From NCBI GenBank assembly GCA_037389465.1, contig JAZARR010000250.1:806001-870000 (forward strand): a stretch of 64,000 nt of DNA, in the 5' to 3' direction. The notes beneath the pieces are model-generated. The model did no database searches and was not told where the DNA came from. It saw nothing but the letters and a program-made list of their open reading frames with translations. The translations under genes and the position numbers were made by a program. The stretch comes from Baylisascaris procyonis (lineage: Eukaryota; Nematoda; Chromadorea; Rhabditida; Ascarididae). Positions 1-11,980 of the stretch are shown here, one piece after another. How positions within the stretch are numbered: the first letter of the stretch is position 1; every line of letters begins with the position of its first letter.

Positions 1-290
1 TATATTAGTATGTGACGGCAAAGACGAAATTCAAAAATGAAAATATTCAAGTACCATAAATGAGGCAACACTAACAAAAGAATGCTAATGAAAGATGAAA
101 CGCACATTAATGACATATTGATTGATTATCTACTCCCCTCAAGGATGATAGATCAAATTGGGAAATTCGCATCAAAAACATTGATATTTCTAGCTTTCAG
201 AATGTCGGCTACTAGTTGATTCGATATCCGAATGACTTGCATGAAAAATGATCCTAATATACTCATTGTGATCGGGAACTTGCATTTCAG

Positions 291-816
291 CTGAAAACGA
301 TGAAATCGGGAGCGTATGTTAAACGGGGCATGCGTAAAAATGCTATTGAATTGGATCGTCTGCCCAACATTAGCCGTCGCCCCCCTTTTAAATAAAAAAT
401 TATAAATATTCTGATTTATTTATGCTTGCGGCTGTGCGAAATTGAAACTAATCAAAAGACGCGCATCGAACTGGCGCATTTATTGGCTATTGCATTCCAG
501 TTGAAAAGTCGAACGTCGATCATTTTTTGCCATCCATTGTTCTGTCGCTGGCCGATATGTACTTTGCAGTGGGATGTTCAACTTCTAAAATAATGGTCAA
601 ATCAGGTAAATGACACAATAATTTCGGAATTAGTGCCAGCTGAAAGGGCACGACTCAGGTCAATAGGTGATCATTTACAGGTGAGTCCATTCTGAGATAG
701 GTTGACGCTTATCAAGCGCACCTCCTTTTTATCGCCAACGATCTTTCGTAATCTTATGCTACGTAATTCCTCATTTGCAGAAATACTTCTTTATTATAAG
801 CTATTGTTTTTGTTGA
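291..816 (+). pseudogene. Coding-like patches, gene end or relic
   Basis: Several short stretches read as protein but do not join in one frame. An acceptor at 289-290 opens a frame to a stop at 393-395. A second acceptor at 499-500 opens a frame (501-605) containing HFLPSIVLSLADMYFAVG. An overlapping shifted frame (606-680) containing LVPAERARLRSIGDHLQ ends exactly at a strong donor (gtgagt at 681). After an acceptor at 779-780 that frame stops at 814-816. The two central blocks can be joined only by a frameshift or a 28-nt GT-AG intron (606-633), which is implausibly short. This is either the 3' end of a gene entering from the left or a decayed copy. I do not recognise the protein. Confidence 0.35.
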
Positions 817-1546
817 ATTGTGTTAAGCAAAAGGGGATCACTTAGTTTTTTTGGTCAGAAAGTATGAAATTTTGTTGAAACGGCTTTAATTTTGAAACTT
901 TTTAAAATTCCTCTTCATTTGTTATATTTCACGACGACTATACTATATTTATAAACTTCACTGAGCGTTTTGTTTCTTGTCTTCATTGCCTTTTAACCGC
1001 ATAGGCTATGGTTGAAGAATCGCTATATTCGCTGATTGCCATCTCTCATTCTTTAAAAAATTGTGCCATTGAGCTAATGAAAAGCTGCAGTATTGAAATT
1101 GATATGTCCGGCTTTTGAGTTTCTAGCCATAAACAACGTGAGACAAACTACAGCGAAAATGTTAAGCATCTCGAATTTGTGAATTGCATATAAAGCATTT
1201 GGAAATAAAAGATGCTCATGATTTGTTACAATGCGCAGTCACAGCGCTACCCAATATATTCTGCCGCCTGTCGCACTTACTGAACTTTCCTGAACATTGG
1301 CACTGAGTCCTCTATCAGCAACAATCTAATGATGGGATCTTCAATCAACAAGGTACTCTCGCGTTGAAGCAATGAAATAACTGTTTTGGCATACTACTTT
1401 TGAAATAAACCATAATTCGTCTGATTCCATAAAGAAAGGAGAATTATTAATTTTATTACATAAAAAATCATCACAGCTGGAAAAATGGAATGGGGGTTGC
1501 GATGTTACTTTAATTTGCGATTTTTTTCTTTGCAGTGCAGTAATCC
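817..1546. other. Intergenic, upstream of family gene 1
   Basis: No convincing coding sequence or RNA gene is seen. The only signal is a T-rich acceptor ending in tttgcag at 1534-1535, 11 bases before the ATG of the first family gene. It is probably the spliced-leader addition site. Confidence 0.5.
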
Positions 1547-4500
1547 ATGGATACATGCTCATTGCTTATTTGTGTTTTCACTCTGTGCACTTTGTGCAGA
1601 GCGGAAGACATTTTAAGAGTGGAACATAACGAAGATCCAAAGGCAATCTACTTAAGTGGATTTTCGGCATATCGTGGCCTGCAAAGAAGTCTCAATGCTC
1701 CGCTACCAAACAGTATATGTAAGTTTCTTTAATGTAACATATGAAGCACATCGAGTGAAAGCCATTGACCTACTCAGAGCTGTCAAAGCGCCATCTGAAG
1801 TAAACGCGGAAATCTGAGGAAAAAAAAACACATAATTTAAAGTGGTACAATAGCAACTAGGGATTATTTCAGCAATTTATGAAATTAGTCACTGATCTAC
1901 CACTTAGTATGAAATCGGGCATACGATCCTCTTATAACTCTATGATATTCTACTACTCAGCAATAGGGGTTAAACAATTTCGAAACTCGTTTACTCAAAG
2001 TGTTGATAAGCAACCATATTTCAGTTACCGATAATGTGCTCAATGACGATCTGACTGGTGGTCTTTCAGTTCCTCAAGGAGTCCCACAGTTGGCATCATT
2101 TGCAAGTTACGGCATTCCAAACTATTCAAATTATCCAGAACAAATCGTGAGACCTCCTGACTGGAATCGGTTTGCTACACTAACTTGATTTCTAATTTAT
2201 TTTATTAAACTGCCAGTGATAAAATTAAAACCTATCTCTTGTTCAGATTCCCCCGGAAAGAAGTGTTGAAATTGTCGAAATTCAAATTCCTGCCAAAATT
2301 TATGCTTTCCTTGCAATAAATTCCAGTTGAGACAACCTTCGTACTAATACTAATAAAAGAAAATATTTACAGAAAGCTGAACATCAAATTATTCCTATGA
2401 TAGTCGGCTATAATAGTCGAAAAGTGTAACTTTAACATAACATCAAAACTTCATCGCTTAGATTTTAACAGCGATACCTTGAGAAATGTGACTTTTAGTG
2501 ACTAATTTTACCAAAAGCACAGGAAATAACTGCGTGAATATGATAAACGAGCAGCACTATTAATAGTTTTTTTTTTTTGCATTCGGTTAAATGTACTAGA
2601 TCGGCTTTTAGTTTGGTTGAGGAATCGCTTGCAAAAACATTCGATGTGAATTCACCAGCAATGACAAGGATTATTGAAAAAATTGAAGTTGCTGTGAAGC
2701 ATGCTGCTAGTACAACGACAAGTACACTTGCTTCCTCTACAAAAACAACAGCGGATACACCTTCAAGCACACAAGCGGCACCTATATCAACATCTCCCGT
2801 CGATATTGAGAAGTAATGATCTATAAATATATTATTGATACTCTATTTATAATTAAAATTGCTAAGATATTTCAAAATTTCTTCTCCTCCCTTAAGAAAG
2901 CTTTATTAATTTATTCCTCGTTAACATCCGATCGGATCTTATGGTTGCCGATAAAGAGTAAATGTTGATTACTCGTTGCAGAGATCTGTGTTTGCATTCG
3001 ACACTTTTTTATGTTGTAATTAGTTTTCGATTTCTTTGAGGTGTTTTGAATTTTTGCAACTGAAATTTTGAACAGCGATAGCTCATCTATAATCCTTTGT
3101 GCAATTTTATTATATGTGCTTCAAATAATAACGTATAAATTCCTTGCATATGGAGTATTTTTTAGATGAACAAATCATGAAATCAATAGTACTTAATGAT
3201 CGCTTGTATTTTTTTTTCAACTTTATGAATAATTTGAGAGTTTATGGGAAATTTATATTTTATTATATTCAGCATTTGTGTATATATTAGACAAAAACTC
3301 ACCTGCTACTATGATAAAGTGAAATGCAGTTTCATTTCAATCTTTTCTTTACTTTCATCAGTATAAAATTGACTTGTAATTTTAATTTTAGAAAAGTGAA
3401 GGAGATATTAGTTTGGATGCTCAATAATAATTCCACATTTTTGGAGAAGATCCATGAAAAATTCACAAATGAAAGTGATGTGGAAATAACAACTAGACAA
3501 ACGCCGAATCATCGTGATATCTATCGACATAGTGGTGAGACGATGCCCGATGATTTAAATGAAACTATTATGGCCAATATGAAGAAGAAATCTGAATCTC
3601 TTTTTAGGCAAGTTTATCATCGTTTATTGCATTTTGCATTTCGTTAAGTCATTTTCAAAAATATCGTTCTCAATCTAAAAAGTTGTTTATCGATGCATAG
3701 GCAATCAATTTTCTCTTCGATGAAGGAAATATTTTTCTTTTCAGGATATCCTTATCGAAGTGATGAAAAAAATAGAGGAAATTTATACGTTATAATAAAA
3801 TTCCAGTAGATCTCAACAAAAAAAGATTTCATTAGGTGTTAGAATATTTTTTGAAGGGATTTTGAAAAGAGGCTTTTGAATCTTTTGGATGCGAATGCGA
3901 ACGAGAAAGATGATAGTAGTGAAAGCATCAATTCGTTCAAACCACAACCAAAATTGATGAGGAAATCGGTGAACTCGAATGGAGTTGGAGCGATAATCCA
4001 GCTCGATGGAAGCGATAACGACGTGGAGAGGTTAGCGCACCTCATTTCAATTTTCATGTCCATCAAACGAAGTTATTTTCATGCTTTCATGTCTAAGAAG
4101 TAAGCATTAAAGCGACGACGTACCTACTCGTATATAAATGTTTTGTATATAGCTAACCGTCCATCTTTTCAAGTTTCGAACTACAGATGTTTCAATGAAA
4201 GTGATTTTTATATGATAATCTCCCTTTACTCTTGATCATTCTACTCTATTCAGTTTCACTTCGATTGGTCTATCACTTTTCCGTCAGCCCTCAAATTTTG
4301 CTGAAGATTTTTATTTTTATTTTTTCAATAACTAGCCCGGTCTACTACAAAGCAAATTTTCTAGTTACAACTAACTAGGTCGACGCATCAGTTAAGTATT
4401 GAGCGTTGTTTTTTTTCGCTTTTTGCATTTGCCTTGCACGTAATACATTTTGCCAATTATAGCCATTCCAAAGTGGAATTTAATAGCGCTGCTTCTCCTG

Positions 4501-7330
4501 GTCAAACCTTACTTTTATTAAGTAATTACATGATCAGAATTGGTCTGGTTTGATGTGCCTAAAAAAACTACTTCTTAGAGCTTTCTTTGGTGAGTGAACT
4601 GTCGAACTTGCTCAAACGGTAGTGAACTTTCATGCATTGCACCCTACCATATCAGTTGCTGATTGGACTCTGATGCGTGACCACGCCCGCTGGCGCACGT
4701 TCCGCTCAGCCCATTGTGCAAAATCGCGCTTACTGTAACATGGAAGGTGGCTTGAAGATGAAAGTGGAAAGTTGCAGCGGGGAGCGGGTAGATAGATGAC
4801 TGGCTGCTGGTTGTTTTCGAATGCAAAATTGATGTTTGATTCATCGTTTAGGTGGGCTTCTGTCTACTTCATTGTGTTCACTCGGTTTTATGCATAAATG
4901 CATTGGAGTCTTGTTATTGGGGTTCCTTTGGGTGCTATTCTGAAATACTTCGTCGGTTGAGTGCTCGAGGTGACGGCTATTGCCATTCACGGTAACGTGA
5001 GGATATGACCAGAACAACGCCTTCTCAATTGATCGTGCATAACAACGAGCAACTGAACAAACGCCTCATTTGAATTGCTATTGCGGCGCATCGCGATGTG
5101 TGACCACCTCCTAAGGTCATATGCTGCGCAAAAAAAATCTTCGAAGAAGTTTAGATATAGATCTGCCGACCAAGATTAATAGAGAAGAAAGAAATTTATA
5201 CCAATCAGTTCACAATGATCACTGAATGCTTTTTTTCGGCTTTGAGTTACATCGAGCATTTCATATCAAAAAGAAATTCGTGATCAACGTTCACCATAAT
5301 ATTGTAAATAACATGTGTATAATATTTCCACGAACAGAATAGATGTGCCAACGCGATGTTACTTGACGACTTAATTTCTTTCTTAATGGAATAGCAATGA
5401 TTTATGACAAATGAAATGCGATAGTAAACTGATGTTCCCTAGGAAATAGTTCGTTGAATTTCATAAATTGAGTCTGGTTAAATTCGATTTTTTTCACGAT
5501 GTGGTCAACATCGTAAGTGAATTCGACCCGTTTTCATATGATCACGGTTAAATCCGGTAGTGGTAGCCATCAGAACCGGATTTAGTCCAAATCACTGGGT
5601 ATCTGATTTCCTCTTATCGAGAACTAAAAACTATAATGCCTTTCCAGGACTATTAGGGTTCCAACATATTTTTATTGCTGCTTGAGGTGACACTATAGTA
5701 TTGTAATGAAAAAGCGTTTCTATATGTTTTAGCTGTGATGTGAATTCTTTAGAGAATTGAGAGCGAAGATCCTGCAGCTCTTGAGTTGTTCAAAGTCATC
5801 GGATGCTGAGATCGAGGAATCCGCAAGTGTTGCCGATGAGGAAACAATCGAATCGAGCGCTACATCGACTACGACATCTTCATATATCACAGACCTCATA
5901 ACGGAGCCACCCACAACTACCACTCCTGCACCTAAAGGCAATTGCAACACGCTCAACGATGTCTTTACTCCTGAATCTGATCCACCGCTGGTTCGATGCA
6001 TTTTGAATGGTACGGCGTCTTGAATATAGTCTTGATAGATCATTGGATTTCAGCCAGTGAGGTGCTGTATTGATGAGGCCTTTATTCGAAACCATTCAGC
6101 CAAAAAATATTCTGTTTAGAAATTTACTGCTCGAACAATATTGAAGGTAGAACTACCAAATTTGATCCCTCTATAATAATATGTAATTTAAAGTCCTCCA
6201 TCAATATAGAGTGATCACCATTAGCTTTGCTTAATGCTGGGTGCCACGTTCACGATTTCCGTTTCACATCTAATTTTCTCATCTAATAACGACGGCACAT
6301 TGTGCTACCTTTTTTGTTTCTTTGATAATTAATAAATAGCAGACGCGAAGTAGATGATGATTTTTGATCACAAAGAGATTGCAACGAACTTATCTCTTAT
6401 CACTATCCTATCATGAAATATGAGTTCAATTTTCACATGTGTGGTACTTCTGTACAGGCTGAGAGGCCTTGATATACTTATAAAAGCCAACTCCTTGTCT
6501 CTCACAAACGATGAAGTATGAAAGTTGACTTTTTAATTTTATGCAATAAGTTAGAAGCAAGACATGCTATTTTAAAGTTCCATATTGGGAATTGAGGTTA
6601 TTTGAAATATCCAATAAAACGCTACGAGGTGTTTCTCTTTCATCTTCACTAACTCGAGCAATACAAAACTTAGGCTATCTCAAATTATGAAAGTAAAAAG
6701 ATGTTTTAAATGTCAGTGGAGAGCTTCCAGGTTGGTGCCACAAAAAATTTCACCCTCAAAGAACTATTTCTCCATCCAAAGCTGTTCTAACATACACCTA
6801 TTTGCCATAAGAGTCTTTGAAATGAAGCCAGAGTTGTCATTATGCACATGCATGTATACGCGACTGAATGAACGGACGTTCACATTTACAGTGCCAAAAT
6901 CTTCTTGCTATAAGTCGAAAACATTTGAAACTCTAAATATTTTTTGAGCTGTGAACTTGTCCATGATATTTACGACGGGAGGAGGAGAAGGGGGAGAGTG
7001 AGGACGAATGGGATAAAAAGATTTGAAGCTTTGCTAATATTCATATAAATATTTTTCTACAAACTTTGAAGTATTTAATCGCTAATTAACAAATTATTTT
7101 TTATTTCAGCTGCCGAAAAAATGTCACCAATGGATCGTGTTGCATTTACGTCAACATCAAAACGACTAATGAGGGAATTATCAAAATATTCCAGTTTACG
7201 CTATAATAAAAGGCAAACAAAATTCTTCATAACGAATTTTCTTCAAACGAACAACCATTTAAGGAATGCATTCTATTCGATTGAAATTGATAGTTGGGGT
7301 AGTATTGGTCAACTGATGTTGTGTCTTTAG
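1547..7330 (+). CDS. Secreted tandem-family protein, copy 1
   Basis: Function unknown. Model: 1547-1718, 2025-2169, 2612-2812, 3392-3607, 3857-4030, 5753-6009, 7110-7330, giving 461 aa with all phases matching. The start follows a trans-splice-like acceptor. Residues 1-20 (MDTCSLLICVFTLCTLCRAE) are a signal peptide. A diverged form of the family motif (AIYLSGFSAYRGL) follows, then a phase-1 intron as in the paralogues. The middle is acidic and Ser/Thr-rich, with a short Thr/Pro tract in exon 6. The C-terminal ~95 residues start at GNCNTLNDVF and end in SWGSIGQLMLCL, aligning with copies 2 and 3. The exon 4 donor is of GC type (ag|gcaagt at 3608). The exon 2 donor (gtttgc, 2170) is weak and was chosen mainly by phase, so an exon may be missing there. 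Exons 4-7 are the best supported. Confidence 0.72.
4640..5110. other. GC-richer island in largest intron of copy 1
   Basis: The longest intron of the first family gene (4031-5752) holds a stretch clearly richer in G and C than its surroundings. Short open frames exist on both strands, for example plus-strand DWTLMRDHARWRTFRSAH near 4660-4710, but none has a clear exon structure. It may be a nested transcript, an old insertion or a regulatory element. I could not identify it. Confidence 0.3.
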
Positions 7331-9186
7331 ATGAATATTTTCTTTCACTTTTCTTATTAGTTCAATTTCTGTGATTTCATGATATTGTTTAATGCAAAAT
7401 AATGATTTAATTATTCAATGAAAATTTAATTCTAGCACATCTTATTGACCGTAATAGTATTGTAAATGTCAAGTTCTTTTTTTCAAAATTTATTGGTACT
7501 GGTGGTTATTGTTTATTTAAAATTTTGCTGATGATTTAGGATGCTCTCATTCGCAATATGAATAATGCACAATGATTTTATGAACGTCAAAATAAATGCT
7601 TTCTTTTCTAGGATTTCATTCTATAGTTGTTGTACGCGAATTTTCTCTCAATTTTTATTGAAGTATAGTGTGCGCCATATTGCGCTAGATCAAATAAGCG
7701 ATACGATAGCATGAGAGCAATGTGAAAAAAAAGCGTGTGCTCCATTTTCTGTGTAACTTCTTTCACTTGTAAAAATATAGTGATAAGGAGAGCGTTAAAT
7801 GTGTATATGCTGATATGGACGCTTGCAAGTAGTCTTTCCCAATTGTTCTGGATTGATATGATTTTTTTAAATTTTTGTGAAGGGTGGGTCGCAATTTTGG
7901 AAGATTATTAGACACAATGCGCAAGGAGCCCATTTTTAGGCTTCTCACAACAAGCCCAATCGATATTCATTAAAAAATTTCTTCCCCCATCGTAAAATGA
8001 TAAGTAGATCGTAGCCATTCATAATTGGACTCTAGTAGAGCTAATACTGCTTATATCATCTTATTACGTAACAAACACTTAGGTACATTTTGAGCATGGA
8101 CGCACTGCATGTTCAATATTAAATACATCAGGCTGCCAGTGTTCCTCTTTCAGCAAGAATAACCGACTACATGATTGTTCCGACGAGGAATTAACCATTT
8201 TCAGATCGGGCTAATTAAAAAAGCGTATATTTCCTTCTTTTCTTTCTTTTCATCCCCCTTTATCAAACCAATATTTTCCGCACTATTCTCAGTCGCTATT
8301 TATATGTTCCTTCTGAAATTTGGTTGAGTTTTACGTATTTCACTTTCCATCTGGGAAGCGAAGTGAAACGAGAAAGTATTTGCGTGTATGCACAGATATA
8401 TTTCATAAAGCAAGCATTCCTAAGCATGACACCTAAAGGCAAATATTGGTTGTGTCATCGAGAGAAGTGTTCAAAAATTATTGCCACCTAGGTGGATCTA
8501 TATAACACAATAAGGAACTTAGGAATTCTATCAGACAAACATCTCTCGGTCAGAGAGCATTTCGAAAATGGTTCCAAAAACTGCATTAAAACTTTCTATC
8601 GCATCAAAATCATACGACCACTAATAATAGGAAAAACCACTGATATGATTGTGGACATGATATTGTGGGTCAAAAATTGGATTCTCTTTGTCGGTAGGTG
8701 TATTCATTAAAGATAAGGACAAGCGTATCCTCCAAAAATTAATAAATAAACATTGCTATTAGAAAGACTCGGAATTTAAGAAAATTCGATCCTCACAACT
8801 TTCAATAAATGTGCATAAAAAGTCCATAAAAAGCTCTCCTCATTTCAGCCAACTCTCTGAACTGTAGATGTTCATTTCTGACACTATTACTGCCTGAAAC
8901 AAAAAAGGGTTATTCTGTGCAGTTGGATTTTAGAGTGTTTTTAATACGGTAAAAATGCCACTAATTAATTCTACATTGTAATTTCGTTGCTTGTGGTTCC
9001 AACGATAACGTATAGTTCAACATAGGAGCCATTTGAATGATGTATTTCATTGTTTATTATCAGTAGATGTTTAAAGATCCTCATTTATCACCATCTTGTT
9101 AGATGGCATTAAATTGCTATGTGTCCTTCAGCGGTTCTTTTTCAGTGAATCGGTTTTCCTCGCCCGATAGCAAACACTTCAAAGAG
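7331..9186. other. Intergenic, no gene seen
   Basis: AT-rich DNA after the first family gene, presumably beginning with its 3' UTR. The open frame at 8492-8710 starts at a non-ATG codon, is AT-biased and has no splice context, so I do not call it a gene. Confidence 0.5.
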
Positions 9187-9327
9187 TCACACTTGTGTAG
9201 TTGTCATATGTGGTTTTCCTTTCATCGTTATAAATCTAGTTTCATAGAGCGTTTGCGATCGTAATTCCTCCACCTTACCCTCATTTTCAACAATTGTTGC
9301 CTCTTTCACTGGATCTTTTTTGACCTC
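9187..9327 (-). pseudogene. Possible terminal exon or relic, minus strand
   Basis: Read on the minus strand, the acceptor ttctctag (AG at 9329-9328) is followed by 46 codons and a stop at 9187. The predicted peptide is rich in Lys, Glu and Val, with a typical coding composition (it includes KVEELRSQTLYETRFITMKG). The same frame upstream of the acceptor also reads as protein (IDDAIRIEPVL) before the in-frame tag. Coding-like text continues past the stop in another frame. No upstream exon was found, so this is either the last exon of an unrecognised gene or a gene remnant. Confidence 0.3.
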
Positions 9328-10096
9328 CTAGAGAACCGGCTCAATCCTTATTGCATCGTCTATTCTCATCAAAATAAAACGAAACCTGATTATGTTCACG
9401 GATCATTCCCTATGAATAATTTTGCACTTTCATTAGAATTCAATAATACACAAGAAAAGTGTCGATCTATTGCTAAAGCATGACAATATTCATTTATATA
9501 TATTTTTAAAAGTATTTCTTGAAATTTTAGAAAAAATCATTTGAATCTGAATTGAATTGAATTTGTTTATTGCAGTATTAGGCGTATTGCCTTTATAGTT
9601 GAATAGAAATATATGTAAATACTATTGTTCATCGAAATGCACAATTTCTTCGAATAGAGAATAAAGAAGCAATAATAAAAATAACACATATCTCAGCATT
9701 AGTGAAGTAAAGGTGGACACGCAGTCGGAATAACAATGTCGTTTGTATTATATCAGTTACTTGCAAGTACTACTCCATCGCAATGTTGATATTGATGTGC
9801 GGAACAATGCAGCGGATCTAAATTTATTTATCGTTCGATAAGATTTCAGATTAATCCAATGAGGTTGTTGAGCGTAGTCTAAGCTTATCATTGGATAATG
9901 GAGCGGTAATGTTGTTGAAGTGAGGAGGGTTTTTGAAAATTACCTTACGCACACTTTTTTCCACTTTTATCGAACAGCTTATGCAAGTGCTGACGAGTGC
10001 CGAAATCTTTTTGATTCTACATTCATTTTCAAGCACTTCTTGATTCGAATGATCAACCCTCCACCCCCTACTCATCATGTTATAAAGCGGCGCCGA

Positions 10097-10402
10097 ATGT
10101 GTGATCAGTCACAGCTGACGCTCATCACCGCCATCATCCTCAACGCGTTCCGACTGTCCCTGGGGCTATGTTTTCAGTGCCTACTCGTCCAAAATCCACT
10201 AAACTACATTCATATCATTTCTTACCACTCTGAATTATTTGTAAAAATCATACTGTTCAGTTTATTTATAAATTTACTTATTTATTTGTTTACTTCATTA
10301 CTTAATGATTTTTTTCTATTTGCAAAGCACATCGAAGGTATTGAATGCACCGATACGGTTTTGAATATTATGAGGAGGATCGTTTGTACGAAAAACAATT
10401 GA
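10097..10402 (+). CDS. Possible small secreted cysteine protein
   Basis: A GC-richer stretch opens at ATG 10097 with a hydrophobic leader (LTLITAIILNAFRLSLGL) followed by CFQC. A donor (gtaaaa, 10241) and an acceptor (gcaaag, 10326-10327) bound a T-rich 87-nt intron and preserve phase 0, giving exons 10097-10240 and 10328-10402 (72 aa). A signal peptide followed at once by CxxC resembles the start of small nematode Ly6-type or other cysteine-rich secreted proteins. Too few cysteines follow to place it in a family, so further exons may be missing. Weakly supported. Confidence 0.35.
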   Translation: MCDQSQLTLITAIILNAFRLSLGLCFQCLLVQNPLNYIHIISYHSELFVKIILFSLFINLLIYLFTSLLNDFFLFAKHIEGIECTDTVLNIMRRIVCTKNN

Positions 10403-11530
10403 AACGATCAACTAGTGATGCCGTTATTACCTCTAGGGGATTAATGAAAGAAAGCGTTTAAAAAAACAACAAATAAGAAAGTTTCAACTCTATCAGCTGG
10501 CAATTTATTCGAAACATTCAGTAAGGGAAAAAGTAATGGAATTTTTCCGAATGAGAAATGAGTTATTATTTGATTCGAAGATAGTGGTCTTTATACTACT
10601 GAGAGTAATGACGAATAGAGATGAGTCATCGACACTAAGAGTTTATATATTTAAGCCGAACAAAATGTTTTTTTGCAAATCTTGTGAATTTGTGAATTAT
10701 AGAAACACCTTTCTTACGCATTTCAATTACGACGTCAACCGAGTTACCAATTTCAGTTGACAAATTAATTAATGCACTCAATTTTCCAATTATTTTACGC
10801 TGAACGATTGACAGATATCAATAATTTGAGTTGTTTATTTAAACTAAACTAAAAAAAAGGTGACAAATTATTGGTGATAATAAGGGAAATAGATATTTGC
10901 TGAGCGAAAAAAAAACTGCTAAAAGCGATTGTCATGAATAAAACAAAGACATACGGAATTTTTCAGAGATGATTTCAAAATGCGATATTATTGTACACAA
11001 ATTGTTTTATCTTTTTATCTCCGATTTTATAAATGAAAAAAAAATTGAAGAAAAAACTTCGTAAGACAATGAAGAGGTGTATTTTCAGATAACATCCAAA
11101 TCCCTCAAAATAAGGACACATCGCATTCTATGGCACACTTCGTATGAAGGTCATTCATTACGCTCAAATAAATTGATGCATTTTCTTAGTGCTGTAAACC
11201 ATTTATCTTTTTAACGCATTTCATAATGACGCTGGATGATTTTCTATGCTTTTATGTTTCCTTATTGCCAATGAAGTTATTCCATAGGTTTGAAGATTTG
11301 TAAATGCGGTGAGAAAACAAATCATTTAGGCTACATTAGGTGGGAGAATTTTAATTCCACAACACTCACTACTTTGCTTTCAACGTTTCTGTAGAAGCAG
11401 GTATTCAGGTAAACATAACCTTGGTAGGTGTTCATACAGGCATACCCTTTTCGGTTCCTCTCCCTCTCCCTCTCCCTCTCCCCTCCGTCTTCCTCTCCCT
11501 CTCTCCCTCTCTTTCTATCTCAACCTTTCT

Positions 11531-11605
<75 letters not shown>

Positions 11606-11973
11606 AAATTAAATGAGACCAGGTAGATATTAAAAATAAAAGAAACTTCGCAGTGATATCACCAATGTGGCATTGTCATACGCGATGATGCTACAATTCT
11701 TATTATAAGCGTTGTATAGTTTAGATGACGCAAAAATTAAATAAGACCAGGATATATACGAATCACGCCAAGTAATTCGATTATTCTCCATTTATTCATC
11801 AATATTCCATCGAGATATATCGCATTGTGGGATTTTGAGTTAGAAAATAATCCCTAATTATTTCATTTTTTAAAATAGATTCTTTTTCGCTTGAATTGAA
11901 TCGATTCTTCGATAGTATCTGCTGATCAAAATTTGTATCGATGATCCACCTTAACGTTCATGTCTATTAAAGC
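10403..11973. other. Intergenic, upstream of family gene 2
   Basis: AT-rich, with a large CT/AT microsatellite but no gene I can support. The open frame at 10536-10760 has no splice context or recognisable composition. A likely spliced-leader acceptor (aaagcag, AG at 11974-11975) precedes the next gene. Confidence 0.45.
11457..11602. repeat. Compound (CT)n-(TA)n microsatellite
   Basis: A pyrimidine-rich tract of CCCTCT-like units grades into pure CT and then into about twenty TA units. Confidence 0.9.
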
Positions 11974-11980
11974 AGTAACA

